Of a stretch of DNA of 64,000 nucleotides, positions 31,576-43,836 are shown in pieces; position 1 is the stretch's first letter, and every line of letters starts with the position of its first letter. The stretch spans positions 1,240,001 to 1,304,000 of the forward strand of contig NC_033564.1 in the NCBI RefSeq assembly GCF_001680005.1, given 5' to 3'. The position numbers and the translations under genes were made by a program. Under the pieces are notes generated by a model. It did no database searches and had not been told where the DNA came from. It was given only the letters and a program-made list of their open reading frames with translations. The DNA comes from Plasmodium coatneyi. Lineage: Eukaryota > Apicomplexa > Aconoidasida > Haemosporida > Plasmodiidae.

Positions 31576-32464
31576 GATACACCGAATTTACAAAGTGAAG
31601 CAATCCTTCCGACGTGGTGGACTCGGTTCAGTTGGTCCTGCCAACTATACCAGTTTGCATCCCCACGACGGAATTTTTTTCCCTTTTTTTTTCCACCCCA
31701 AAGTGCTCCAACTTCTCTTGACTCGCTCACCCCCACGAGGGAAAGGCGCAGCTAGTAAAATGTTTGTCAGCCACCTGCACAGCTACACGTGTAAAAAAGA
31801 AATACATGACCAATCTGGAAGTGGAAACGGGTCACCATCAATTCGCCCGAACGTACAACGTCACTGCCAATCCAAACGTTGAATGGCCAATTTTTTAAAA
31901 AGCGGGGTCCCCTTTTAGTAGCGTTTTTTCTTTCATTAATCAAGCATACGGTGTAGGGACGTGCATGTCGAAAGGCGGAAAAACAAATACACGCGAAAGA
32001 CCGGCATTGTATGCACATGTGCGTGTTTGCGCGTATAAGTACACACATATATGTATCCCTCATATGGTGCACCTACGTTAGTTCACGCACCTGCAGGACA
32101 GTTGTAGTCCCTGTAAAAGGTAGACGTAGCTGGAGGGCGGCAGGAAAATACCCATTCGAATTATCGATTGGTTGAAGTTACCACGGAGGAGGGGCGATAA
32201 ATCCGCATTTAGATTGCTTCACGAGCGGGCCCACTTCCAAAAACACAAATAGAAACAGAAAAACAAAACACATACAAACGTGCACGTGTTGATGTAAACA
32301 CATCGGTAGGGACGAATGCACTTGCACAAAAAAAAAAAAAACAATACGCAGCACAGGCGGTCTGCCTCACGCGCGGTCACGAAAAGGACAGTGGTTCTAC
32401 TGGAAAAGAGCGTCCATATAGTGGATGCTGAAACAACACGCACCAATGAAGCATCCACCCAAGG
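31576..32464. other. Convergent 3' spacer
   Basis: A spacer between the stops of the plus-strand stalk-like protein and the minus-strand ubiquitin-like protein. No coding exon or structured element recognised. Confidence 0.55.
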
Positions 32465-33326
32465 TCAATCCTCCTTAACGGCTGCACCTCCCCCCGTCGC
32501 TTGTCTCCTCACAAACAGTTTGGCCTTCCTCTCGTTGACGTAAGTCAGCACGCGAACGGTGCTCTGCTTCACCAGGTGGTACGTTACCGCCACCACCTTA
32601 AACAAAACTTGAAAAAACAGTATTATATAAGTATAGAAAAGAAGACTAAAAATCATAACCGTAAAAATGCACAGAACGATGGAGGAGAAAACGGGGAATG
32701 TTTCGGCGTAGTTGTATCGGTACATCCAGAGAAGAGAGACGAACATGATCAGGCTGAATTGCGCCAGCGTCGTGTGGATATTCTTTCCGTCCAGGTGGTC
32801 TGCAAGGGGGTGAAAAAAAAAAAAAAAAAAAAAAGTGGCATATGTTCGTGCGTGGGCCAGTGGAACGAACATACTTCAAACGGTACGGTTCCCCCACAAT
32901 GGGTATCTCCTCCCCTCCGTGCAACTTACCACTCCTGGAGGTGGTTGACTTTTCCGTTATCTTCACGTGAATTGTAATAGGGATGTTAAGGAAGCTGTCC
33001 TTGGAACAGCTGCCCCCATTTTTCACGTTCGCATCTCTGCTCAGACCACTCGTCCCCCCAGGACCATCCTTCCTACTTTCCTGTCCGGATGAATTTGGCT
33101 TGCCATTAAAAAGCAAGTCCTTGTAATAATGACTTAAATAATCCTCCAACCTTTTTTTGTCATCAAGGATTTTCCCCATGTAAATGAACCGAACGTTCAA
33201 CTCTGCGAAAAGGGGAGTGTGGGGGGGTGTATGTCACCATGCAGGGATGAAAAATAAATTCAATGGGGTGCACACAGACTGAAGGAATGGCAGTACAAAT
33301 AGCTAGCTGCCACGTAACCTCTCCAG

Positions 33327-33362
<36 letters not shown>

Positions 33363-33851
33363 AAGACAATGACAAAAACAATGACAATGACAAAGGTGTC
33401 ACTTTTTTTTTCCTTTTTACAATTCGAGCACTTACCCTTCTTTAGGTCCTCCGAAAATAATTTCTCCTTCACATTTTTTATGACCTCGTTGCAGTTCACT
33501 TCCAGTTCTGTGGGGTAGGTGGAGGAGACATGACATGATCGATTGTGCCCACGTTAAGACGGTATACACATGTGGAGGGCCGAAAAGAACAAATCGCAGA
33601 TGGACGCTCACAGAACGGGTGATCAATTCACCATGCGGGTGAGACCCATTCACGTCTACTCAGTAGGTAGTATTGGCAGCGTGTCCCCAAAGGTGCCTCC
33701 CCATCTACTCCTGTTCGCATGCACGCATCCACGCATGTGGGCGCCGTTGTCGCGTTAGCTATGCCGTGTTGCCACTGCTGGTTGGGTTACCCAAATTTTG
33801 GGGGATCCCCCTGGGCCTCAGGACAATAAACTTTATCGGCTTCGTGACCAT
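32465..33851 (-). CDS. Ubiquitin-like domain membrane protein (TMUB/Dsc3-like)
   Basis: Four exons are joined: 33791-33851, 33436-33507, 32930-33202 and 32465-32799, giving 246 residues. The spliced N-terminus reads MVTKPIKFIVLRPRG, then NLELEVNCNEVIKNVKEKLF, then ELNVRFIYMGKILDDKKRLE. This is the beta1-beta2-helix-beta3 pattern of a ubiquitin fold, including the conserved IYxGKxLDD turn. A low-complexity insert follows, then IPITIHVKI as the last strand. The C-terminal exon has two to three hydrophobic segments (FSLIMFVSLLWMYRY, FSSIVLCIFTVMIFSLLFYT) and a basic tail. Ubiquitin-like plus C-terminal membrane anchors is the architecture of TMUB1/2 and Dsc3 proteins of ER-associated degradation ligases. 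The ER role is inferred. Confidence 0.82.
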
Positions 33852-35826
33852 CCCTGTTATCAAGCTAAACAACACTACCAACAAATGTTCGTGCGTTGAC
33901 TTCGTGAATACCTCACAATCGTAGCCCTTCCACGAGGCAGAAGATCGGTTAAAAATGGGCCCCCCCTGTTTTCCCTTTCTGTTTCTACCCTTTGGGTAGC
34001 TGTTATTTTGCCAAAGTGTGCTGCCTTTCCGCGGAGGGATGACAAGCCGAAATTTTTTCTTAAAAGCGGCTATGTTAAACTGGGGGAAGGAAGGGCAAAA
34101 AAAAATAATTGACGTGAAGAAAGGTATTGGGAAGATGGTGAGGTAACTAAACCAGGGTGGAAAAAAAAAAAAAAAAAAAAAACTTAAACAAAAAAGCAAA
34201 CCAGTGGAAAACAAAACGGATATGCAGCTCCCGGGAAGGTAAAACAGTTTACAAAAAAAAAAAAAAAAAAGAAAATGGCCAAGTGTAACAAATCAGCAAA
34301 GGAGCAAAAGGTAGGGAACAAATTTTATTTTTCTTAAAGCGGGATCGTAGTTTACCGGGTACCTGCCTCATGTAGAACGAACAAAGCTCAGTTATGTGTC
34401 CCTGTGCATGTGCGCGGATGCATGGCATACGTTTGGAAACCACATGTGTGGATGCGTGTGTTCATTCAGGTGCAGGAATAAATGTGCGAAGGTGCCCTCT
34501 TGGTGAAGTGGCCTCACCGTGGGGGGTCGTTCGTTGGCATTTCTCTCAGCATTAGCTATCACCGGATTCGGGGGAATCTTACCGAGACGGGAGAAGAAAA
34601 ATGGGGAAATAATCACGTGTGACGGACGTGGTGAACGGGGCTACTTTCCACCTGATTGTGGCATGCGGTTATATGTGTACACCTATACACGAACTGCATA
34701 CAAGTTGTATGCCTCCCCCCGTTGGGGTGCAGAATTATCGTCGTGAAGGGGAAGGAGGACGTCCATTCTGTGGTGATAACTTTAATGGGCTACACGTATT
34801 ACGTAAATGTACTTTTTTTTGCTCCACCATGTGCATGCCAAAGAGGAACTCGCCCAATGGGTCGACTCGGCAAAGGGACGATGGGTTGTGTTTTACCCCC
34901 GGTGATGTAGGCAGGATGTCGGCTGCGCATGAAGGTGTATTCGTCTTCTCCGTCATATAGACGAAAAAAGATAATCCATTAAACAGAAGTGGAAAAAAAA
35001 AAAAAAAAAAAAGGTACTCATCGTACGTCAACGCAATTTAGTAAGTGGTATAATCCCATGTTGGGGAGATGACGGTGCGGCCGCTATCAAATGTGGAGAA
35101 CACGGAATGAGCCCCCCAAGAGGAAGCCAAAACCCGCTTAACTGCACGCCCGCAACATGTTCGTCCATTCTCCTGCTTGCTCTTCGCAAGGGTGCCAATA
35201 TAAGAAGCCTACATATTACGCGCATATATTTTTTTACATGCTTATGTATATGCGTGTATGCAGGCCAGGCGGGGCATATAATTTTTTTCCGCGCCAAATA
35301 GCTGAACAATGCTGAGAAAAAAAAAACGTAACATTTTTTCTTTTTTTTTGCCTCTCCATTATTTCTTTATTTGCAAATTAACCACTTTTATGTGGCACGT
35401 TTTTTTTTTAAAAAAAGTTCGTAGAGGAAACAACGTCGCAAATTCGTTCGTTATACGAATGAACAGATAACATGTTTGATGTGAGTTCCGGCTGCTATAA
35501 AAATGAGAAAAAAAAAAAATTGGATAATTAATGTTCAACTTGTTAATCACATTAGTAGTACAGTTTCTCTACATGCGTGCACACATTCGGTAGGCATACT
35601 TCTTCTTGGTAACACCATGGGTTGTGGAGTGCCCACGTTGCGGCGCCAAAGGAGGGGGAGACCATGAGCACGTGCAGACATTCGTATGTGAAAGGCATAT
35701 GTATGCCCACATTTATTTACAACATATATATATGTAACCGTGAGGACTGCTCCAAAATGACGCACAGTCGTCCCCCCTCCCCCGTCGTTATTCCGTGTAG
35801 TCCCCTCGTCCAACCCGTTACAATAA
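33852..35826. other. Divergent intergenic region of about 2 kb
   Basis: The region between the ubiquitin-like gene (minus) and mitochondrial RNA polymerase (plus). A-tracts lie near 34160-34181, 34253-34270 and 34992-35012, with T-tracts near 35340. Several short frames in GC-richer parts (34500-34950) lack splice or composition support. Confidence 0.5.
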
Positions 35827-38800
35827 ATGAAATTGAAGGCACTGGCGTCACACTTTATCCCCCGCTTCGCACAGTTAAGTAAAAAGAACACCGCCCATTA
35901 CGTAAGAAGCGCAAACCGACAGACGGGGCACTGTTGGGAAAGCAGGGCATTTATATCGTCCAAGGTGCTCATATCGAGGGAGGAGGACCCTGCTTCGATT
36001 AAGCAGATCAGTAGCAATGACGAAAATGTAACTTTGGGAGGTGATTCTACGCAATGTGTGGTGGAGCAGTTACCCCGAGCAGATCCACAAACGCAGCACA
36101 CAATTCATGAGGAGACACCCCCGTTGCGACCCGATGGAGGGACGAAGAACCTAGACGAACAGGTCCTGAAGGAGCTACACAACCTAATAAGGTCGATCCA
36201 AAAACTGGACAAAAGGAAGAAGCAACAAATTGTAAACTACATAAATACGTTAAATAAAAAATATTTGCAAAATGTAGAAGAAGACATAGTGACGTTTTTT
36301 GAAAACCTGGACCAGTACATGGCAGCGAATGGTCTCCTCATGTGTGACCTTGGGGGGGAAGAGGTCCTGAGTCATATCGAGGGGGTGCATATAAATCTTG
36401 GAGAGGACTCCAACATGGGGTCAGGCACCGACGTGAACAGCCTCTTCGATGTGAACAGCCGCTTCGATGTGAACAACCTCTTCGATGTGAACTACATCAG
36501 GAAGGCGAAAAAGGAGTTATACGGGGAGCACATATACCCAATCATCCAGGACGTAGGGGATCGGCACATCATAAGGAGGAACGAACTGCCAAACGGGTTA
36601 CTAAGCACGCCGCCTAATGAAGAAGCCACCTCTACAACAACTAGGAGGGACCCCCCCGAGGAGGACATCGTAAATGTGCGAAGGCAAATGCTGATAGAGC
36701 GGTCCTCTTACCAGAAGGCCATCGAAGAAGCGGAAGAATTCGTTTCGAATCTCCACGATCTGAAGAAAATAACGGAAATTAGGGGGCTGTGCAAAATATA
36801 CCTAAGCTGGGTGAACGAGTTGGAACGAAGGATTGCAAACTACAGGCAGAAGCAACGGCGTCAAGGAGGAGCAACTGGTACCGATGAAGGGAACACCGCC
36901 GAAACCAGTAGTGTAGCCTCGTTTAGCGAAACTGGGAGGAGGGGGCTACCCGAACTGGTGGAAGATAAACTGTTAGCGATCATCACCGTGAAGTGGACCA
37001 TTCAGTATACTTTCAATCCACATAAAAAAAAATACGCCAACAGTGTTACCACGCAATCGAAGAACTTCGAGCAGGGATATGCATACCAGTCGTTGTTCAC
37101 GCACATCGCTATAAAGATCGGACAGGAAATAAACAATGAGATGAATTTTCAGCAACTCGAGAAGAACAACCTCCTATACCGCTACGTCAAGAGGAACAAA
37201 GCGAATGCATCCTTCTCCCATTTTCAGAAGTATAGGATTCTTTGCGATATCAGGAAGAAGCTGCAAGGTGGACACCCAAGAAATGAAGAAGTCATCGCAG
37301 GGGAAGCTGATGGAGAGGCCTCTACAACAGTCACTACAGAATGCACCCCCGAGGGTAGCCCGAATGACGACTTCCAACTGGTCCAGTGGAACTCGCAGAA
37401 GAAAGCCGCAATCGGTGGACTCCTCCTGAAAATGCTCATGGATAGTGCAAAAATGGATGTCGACCTGAGCACCGCCAAGGAGGAACACCGAAATGAGTAC
37501 AGGTACTACCTCTTGTTGCATAAAATGGCCAAGGGGAATGGGGAGAAGCTTCACGCGGATTGCAAATATGAGAAAGAGCTGAACTACGAGAAGTACTATG
37601 AGGAGGAGTCCAACTCGCTGGACTTTGTGGTCCTCGAGCGGGGCAAGGGAAGGGGCGCCGAGGAGGGAACAACAGATAGGGGGAAGCGTAGGGGAAAAAA
37701 AAAGGGAAAAAATAATCCAAAGGAGAAGGAGAAGGAAAAACGTAACGATGATGGTGACGGTGGTGATAACATCGCTAAAATTGGTGACACCCCCGGGGGA
37801 CCCCCCGAATGCGCGAAAACAACTTCTGCAAACGACAAAAGGAGAAGCTGAAGAATAAACAGGTAGTGCTGTACCGATCGAGAAGGGACCCCAACAAGAT
37901 AGAGCTGCCAGTATTTATCCACTCATACATGTGGCGAAATGGCAGCTGGTATGGAGTCATACACATGAGGGAGTGTTGTGCGAATTACCTTCTAAACAAT
38001 GCAATAAATTCTCACATCCCCCTGAATCACCTACCTATGATAAGCAAACCGAAAAAGTGGACCCACTCCGACGGAGGAATGATCCTGTTGAAAAACAATT
38101 TCATTCGCTGCAATGTGAAGCCTCTTTTCAACATAGACGTGTGTAACTTGGAGCGCATCAAAAATATAGTCTCGCAAATAGGAAACGTGCGGTGGAAAAT
38201 AAATGCAGAAATTTTAGACCTCATCGAATATGCCTACAGGGAGGGGATTACCATTGGAAATATTCCACGCAAACAAAACTATGACTTGCCGAATGGCCCC
38301 TCCGATATGGGGAAGAAAAATGTAGAAGACATTAAACAGTACTACTTATTAAGGGAGGAAATTAGCAGATTGAATAAATGCCTGATCAGTGAGAGACCGA
38401 CTTTTTTACAAAAAATAGCAGTTGCAAAGACGTTAAAAAATTGTGAGGTGATTTATTTCCCTCATAATATTGATTTCCGGGGAAGGATGTATCCTCTCTC
38501 ACCACACTTGCATCACATGAGTGATGACATTTGTCGTAGTTTGATTACCTTCCATGATAAGGAGGAAATTGGTCCTAGAGGATTATTCTGGCTTAAAATA
38601 CACTTGGCAAACAACTTTGGGAAGGACAAACTGAACTTCGAGCAGCGGATCAGTTGGGTTGATGCCAATTTGGGTAATATAAAAAAACTTAGTGAAAACC
38701 CTTTTCAACATATGGACTTTTGGAACATGGCAGAGAAACCTTGGCAAGCTCTTTCCGTTTCGATAGACCTGACCAAAGCGTTGGAATGTCCTGATCCGTC

Positions 38801-39841
38801 CAAGTATAGGAGTAACATCCCTGTGCAGCAGGACGGCACGTGTAATGGTCTCCAACATTACGCCGCTTTGGGGAGGGACTACGATGGAGGGAAAGCCGTG
38901 AACATAATCCCATCCGATGAACCGCAAGATATCTACACCGTCGTGTTGGAAATTGTGAGGAGTAAAATTAGGGCCGACTTGGGGGGGGCATCTCGTCCCT
39001 CGGGGGGGAAGGGAATAGTATTATCAACAGCAGTAACAGTAGTAGTGGTATCAGTAGTAGTAGTAGTACAGCCAAGGCGACCTCCCCTTGCCGGGGAGAA
39101 CTGGCCCAATACTGCTTCCAGTACGACCTGCTGAAACGGAAAGTCGTGAAGCAAACTATCATGACCATCTGCTATGGAGTCACCTCCGTAGGAGCCAAGG
39201 ATCAAGTCAAAGGAAAAATCCAAAACATGATAAGCAAAGTTTTGGACAAAAATGCCATTAACCAATTGTCCCAATATATAGCCAATTACATCTTCGAGTC
39301 GATAAGCGAAATTTTCAAAAGAGCAATGGTAATAAAAAAATGGTTTAATAATTTGTCCAAAGTGACAAACGAACTAAACATCCCCGTCACGTGGTTATCC
39401 CCAATTGGTCTCCCATGTGAACAACCCTACAGATTAGGACAGAGAATTTTAGTTAACACGCCACTCCAGTCGGTAAGTGTCATTTCATATCAAAATAGCT
39501 TACTCCATAAAAACAAACAGAGACTTGGCTTCCCTCCAAACTTTGTTCACTCACTAGACGCTTCTCACCTTATGATGACAGCCGAAAAAATGGTCCTGGA
39601 AAATAACTTCAGCTTTGCCGCTGTGCATGACTCCTATTGGGCTCACGCATGCAATGTAGACATAATGAACAAATTTATTAGAGACTCTTTCGTCACCCTG
39701 TACGATGAACCTATATTGCAGAACCTTTACCAGAGCTACCAGATGCGCTTAGGAAAGCACGCTTCTAGGATTCCCGCACCCCCGGAACAGGGCCACCTTG
39801 ACGTATCCCTCGTTCGGAACAGTCGGTACTTTTTTAGTTAA
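35827..39841 (+). CDS. mtRNAP: Mitochondrial phage-type DNA-directed RNA polymerase, with two apparent frameshifts
   Basis: This single-subunit T7-like polymerase transcribes the 6-kb mitochondrial genome. The N-terminal part (35827 to about 37800) has a presequence (MKLKALASHFIPRFAQL) and low-complexity linkers. The catalytic part carries FPHNIDFRGRMYPLSPHLHH, motif A QQDGTCNGLQHYAALGRD, motif B VVKQTIMTICYGVTSVGAK, and motif C FPPNFVHSLDASHLMMTAE followed by AAVHDSYWAHA. The frame breaks twice. Near 37788-37807 the break is in a run of C5, G5 and C6. At 38981-38988 (G8) or 39002-39008 (G7) the protein leaves motif A's frame and resumes in another before motif B. One base at each site accounts for both breaks and would give about 1338 residues. 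All catalytic motifs are intact, so assembly error in homopolymers is likelier than gene death. An unusual intron at the first site is not excluded. Confidence 0.88.
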
Positions 39842-40032
39842 CCAGCGTGTAGACACGCCAACGTGTAGACATGCCAATGTGTGTTCATTCGTGCACCCAT
39901 TTTTTGTCTACCCTACAAATGAACTGAATCCTGAACGGCGAGCAGGAGAAACGCGCCCGTCCTTTGAAAATTTAATTTAAATCAAACCAAACGCGCCTAC
40001 CGCGGTGTGCACTGCAGGCGTTTTCTTGTTTA

Positions 40033-40096
40033 AAAAAAAAAATAAATAAATAAATGTATGAATAAATGAATGTATGAATGATAGGATGAACGAATG
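40033..40096. repeat. AATA/ATGA microsatellite
   Basis: A run of AATAAATA then ATGTATGAATAAATGA units lies between the convergent polymerase and TIM44 genes. No other feature is seen in this 275-bp spacer. Confidence 0.7.
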
Positions 40097-40116
40097 GGTG
40101 GCACATTGGGGGTAGG

Positions 40117-41703
40117 TCACCACGAGGGGGTGTTCCCAATAATGGCAAACTCACGCACGATGTAGGGGTAGAGCAGACCCTCCCTCTCCGGCTCGGGGTG
40201 CTTGGACAGAGCGATCGTGTAGACCACTTCGCGAATGTCATCGATGTTGCCCTCAATTATTTCGTCATTTGCATTTTTTAGGCAGTTGATTTGCTGCGTG
40301 TGGAAGGTAAAGATAAACCAGGGGGAGCTTTCCTCCATTCTCTGTGCCCCCTTTAGTTCGTGATTTTTATATATCAGTACATTCGTATCCAAGTAGACTT
40401 TTTTTTTCTTCCTCTCGTTTATGCTTGCATTTAGTGAATTAAAAGCTGACTGCCCGCAATGCAGACGCAGCGTCTCTTCATCACCAATCAGATACGACTC
40501 AACGATGTGCTTCGAAATGACAAACTCAAAAAGGTACATCAGTTCGGATAGCTTAAAATTCTTGTCGTACATTTTCATCTCCCTTAATGCTGCTGCCAGT
40601 TCGGTTTCTCCAAATAATTTGCCCAAAATGGGATTTTCAAAAAAGTTGTTTAAAAATGGCATATCCTTCAGTTTACTTCCAAATTTGTCCCACGCGGATT
40701 CTTGTGCCAGTACCAGTTCGCTGCTCCGGGGGGCGTCCTCCTCCCCCTGATCTGGGTTCTCTCCAGACTGCTTCGCTTTATTTGCACTTTCCATGTTGGC
40801 CTGGTTTGTAAGTTGTTCGTTTTCCCCCGTGTCGAGGTCATCCCTTTGGGGAGCACCACTGTGGGGATCACCGCTTTGCGATGTGCTGTCCTTGTTGCTT
40901 CCTGCGCCCCCCGCGTGTGCACTCTTCTTGTACCGCCTGATGGCCATTTCCTGCCTCCACTTGTCCAGCTGCACAAAGGCGCTGTTCTTCTCGTTCCACT
41001 TATCCGCCAGTTCTGTTAATTTATTACTTGTGCATAGTAGGAACTTCTGCAGAATTAGGAAAAATTTCACACTGGCATTTTTGGAAAGCCTAAAAATCGT
41101 GTAATGTTCAAAACAGTAGTGAATAAAATTGTTGACGTCATTGTAGACAAGCTTCACTGCTTCTTCATTTTTTTCCTTTATGTGTTTTAGGAGATTTATG
41201 TTTTCCCGTATTTTTTTTTTCAGCTTCACCGCCTTGTGGTCTATTTCCGTTTTTTCCTTCAGCTCCTTCAGGGCCTCTTGGTACTGCTTGTTTTCCTTCA
41301 TGTCTTTTTTGACCTGCCAAGGGGGGGGTACCAGTCGTTAGCAAGGATGAACGGTGATAAACAATGGTGAGGAACGCTTCCAATTGGTTATGCGCAAACC
41401 GGTCAGCGAGTGTGCCCCCTCCATGGAAAGCAGTCCTCCATGGGGAAAAAAACCTACCTGCTCTATAACATTCTTCATAAAGGTTGAAAAGCATTTTTTG
41501 TTTTCCCCCGGGAGATGGACACTTCCCTGTTGTGCGTTTCGCCCCTCACTCCAGAGGGAGTAGTCCGCACCCTTGAAAACATACTTTGTATCGAAAATAT
41601 TTTTCCCTTTACATGTGGCCGAAACGAATCTCCTGCACTTTGACTTTGCGTTCTTGCCAACGTTCTGGTTCACAAGAAGCACGCTATGTAGAATGCTCCT
41701 CAT
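40117..41703 (-). CDS. TIM44: TIM44, mitochondrial import inner-membrane translocase subunit
   Basis: TIM44 tethers mitochondrial Hsp70 to the TIM23 channel. Exon 1 (41458-41703) starts MRSILHSVLLVNQNVGK, a basic presequence, and ends VIEQ at CAG|GTAGGT. Exon 2 (40117-41313) resumes in phase 0 with VKKDMKENKQYQEALKELKE, the expected helical region, then a low-complexity linker. The C-terminal Tim44-like domain contains FEFVISKHIVESYLIGDEET, NTNV-like DTNVLIYKNHELKG, and PWFIFTFHTQQINCLKNAND, and ends EREGLLYPYIVREFAIIGN. Total 480 residues. The C-terminal domain fold and lengths fit the family well. Its partner exchange factor GrpE lies at 14.3-15.3 kb. Confidence 0.92.
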
Positions 41704-43452
41704 GGTGCGTCTCGCCCTGGGTTCTTGCTGCAAGCGCCCGCAAGTGTACACACGTAATTAGGCAATTACGCAAGTGCATACACATGAACGCACTGTTTTT
41801 TTCTTACGCTGGCAGGTTGGGTCAACTAGGTAGGCCGACCAGCAATAGGACGGGGCACGTTCACCATATGGGCATGCCACACAGCCGACATATTCTGCTG
41901 TTGCACAGGTATATGTGGTCGGTCTGGCGAACGGGGACCAAAAAAAAAAGCACAAAAAAAGGTACACAAAATGGATAGTGCGCGTATACAGGTGCGTATC
42001 TTATATGAATTTAAAGGTGAACGTTTTCCCCCTGTGCTGCGTCACCAACGGTATGCAAATTAATCGGCAAGTAGGCGCCCCTTTTTAACTGAAAACTCTC
42101 ACCACTCATTGGCTGATTTGCCCAGCAGCGAAGTTCACTCTGCAACGTGGAACTTTGTCCCCAGCGCTGCGGTTCGGTTTATAGTTGCAAAAACATACAC
42201 GTACGAACATGTACAGCTTCATATGCATTTTTCCACGCCTGAATGAACGTACAAAAAAAAGGGGTACTCTTTTATGCGTAAAAGAAAAAAAAAAAAAATG
42301 CCCACGTATTAAAGCAAAGGACCACAAAAACAACACTCTCTCTACATAACTTTTCGTCGCTTTAGGTTCATGAGAAGGTTGGCATTTTTAAGCGACTTCG
42401 TCAGGGCAAAAATGGAGCGACTTGAATTACACGGGTGTTTTTCCATATGCACGCTTTTTGCACGTGCTAATGCGGGTCATTTTAACGCGGGAGAAAAATT
42501 GAAGCCCAAGTTTGTGAACGAATGAATGAATGCGCAAAAAAAGGGGAGAAAATATATTATTAAAGCTGCAATGGAGGCACAAAAAGTTAATCACAAGCCA
42601 CTTGTTGTTCGTTCCGCCTGTCGTTATGTTCACAACTCGTCACGTAAAGAGGCACCCACCCAGTTGAATAAAATTGCAGTGAAATGTTTACTTAAAAAAA
42701 AAAAAACTTTTATGAGGAACAAGCAAGGAGGGGAAATTTTGTAGAGGGGAAAATGCCCCTGCCCTGTGCGTATTAAATGGAAGCAGTTTTGTGAGTTGTT
42801 ACGATTTGGCGCAAATTGAACGAATTGAGTTCCTCCCGGTTGAGAACTTTTCTCCAGCAGAGGGGAGGGCCATTAACGCTAAATGAGCCAAATGGACCAC
42901 GGTAAAAGCAAGTTACAACGTCGTTGTCATCGCCCGCACTTTCATTTGCACGTATGTGCGTACAATTCCGTTTCATCTTAAACGAGCAAATGGTGACCAT
43001 ATCACACAACGAAGGAAAAAAGTCTGTGATTTGCAGTTTCTCACGCGCAACAAGTTAAGCGAAATATGTTGCAGTGATGCGAAAGACCAAGTGGTGTGAT
43101 GTGTTATCACTACGCAAACATACACCCCACGAAAATACACACAGGTAGGAAGCTGAAATGAATAAAATAATATGAAAAAAAAAAAAAAAAATTATGAACT
43201 GTTCAGGTGAAAAAATATAATAAAATGGGTAAGACAGAATATAATTGGCTATCCATTACGATGGGCATTTTTTTTTTTTAAAAAGCGCGGTGTTGAAAAG
43301 GCATTTATATTCATGCGCATTGTGATATAACCAGGTATAGATGCCCAATTGGCAAGGATGCATCCTTCCTCAGCTCAGTTCTGCGCACTTGTTCAATCAT
43401 TTGTTCATTCATTCCATTCATGTTAATCCCGCTGCTGCGCCGTGTTAAAGTC
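41704..43452. other. Intergenic upstream of TIM44
   Basis: About 1.7 kb with A-tracts (42281-42297, 42694-42705, 43174-43191). Several frames of 60-75 codons exist but lack conserved-looking composition or matching splice sites. No RNA gene recognised. Confidence 0.5.
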
Positions 43453-43836
43453 CTACCTTTTCATAATTTTTCGACCGCGGCCTCTGCCCTTTCCACCGGC
43501 CTTCACCTTGTCCCTGCTTGCATAGCCCTTGTCCTTGGACATCTTCTGTTTGGGCGTGTCATCCACCAGTAGCGTGTCGAGCGGTAGGCTGTCGGAGAGA
43601 ATAAAATACCGTATATTATTCCCCCTGATAATTACATGATCCAGTGATAAAAATTGCTTCGTATTAACATTATACTCACCGACATTCCTGTTTTTAATTA
43701 CGACTTTAACGTTCTTCATGTGGGTATTCATTCTGATGTCCACCCCCGTTATGATCCCCGTCACAAGGGTCCCGTTCTTTAACTCGATGGTGACATTTTC
43801 GTTTGTTAATTTCATTAAGAAGGTAACCAGTTTCAT
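43453..43836 (-). CDS. SNRPD1: Small nuclear ribonucleoprotein Sm D1
   Basis: A single exon of 127 residues. It begins MKLVTFLMKLTNENVTIELK with Sm1 motif residues NGTLVTGIITGVDIRMNTHM, followed by NVKVVIKN and the Sm2 motif FLSLDHVIIRGNNIRYFILS. The C-terminus is basic with GKGRGRGRK, a short version of the RG-rich tail of SmD1. The protein forms the Sm ring on spliceosomal snRNAs. An AAAAG|GTAGGA donor-like site overlaps the stop, so a small extra exon cannot be fully excluded, but the length already fits the family. Confidence 0.95.
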   Translation of the reverse strand: MKLVTFLMKLTNENVTIELKNGTLVTGIITGVDIRMNTHMKNVKVVIKNRNVGEYNVNTKQFLSLDHVIIRGNNIRYFILSDSLPLDTLLVDDTPKQKMSKDKGYASRDKVKAGGKGRGRGRKIMKR

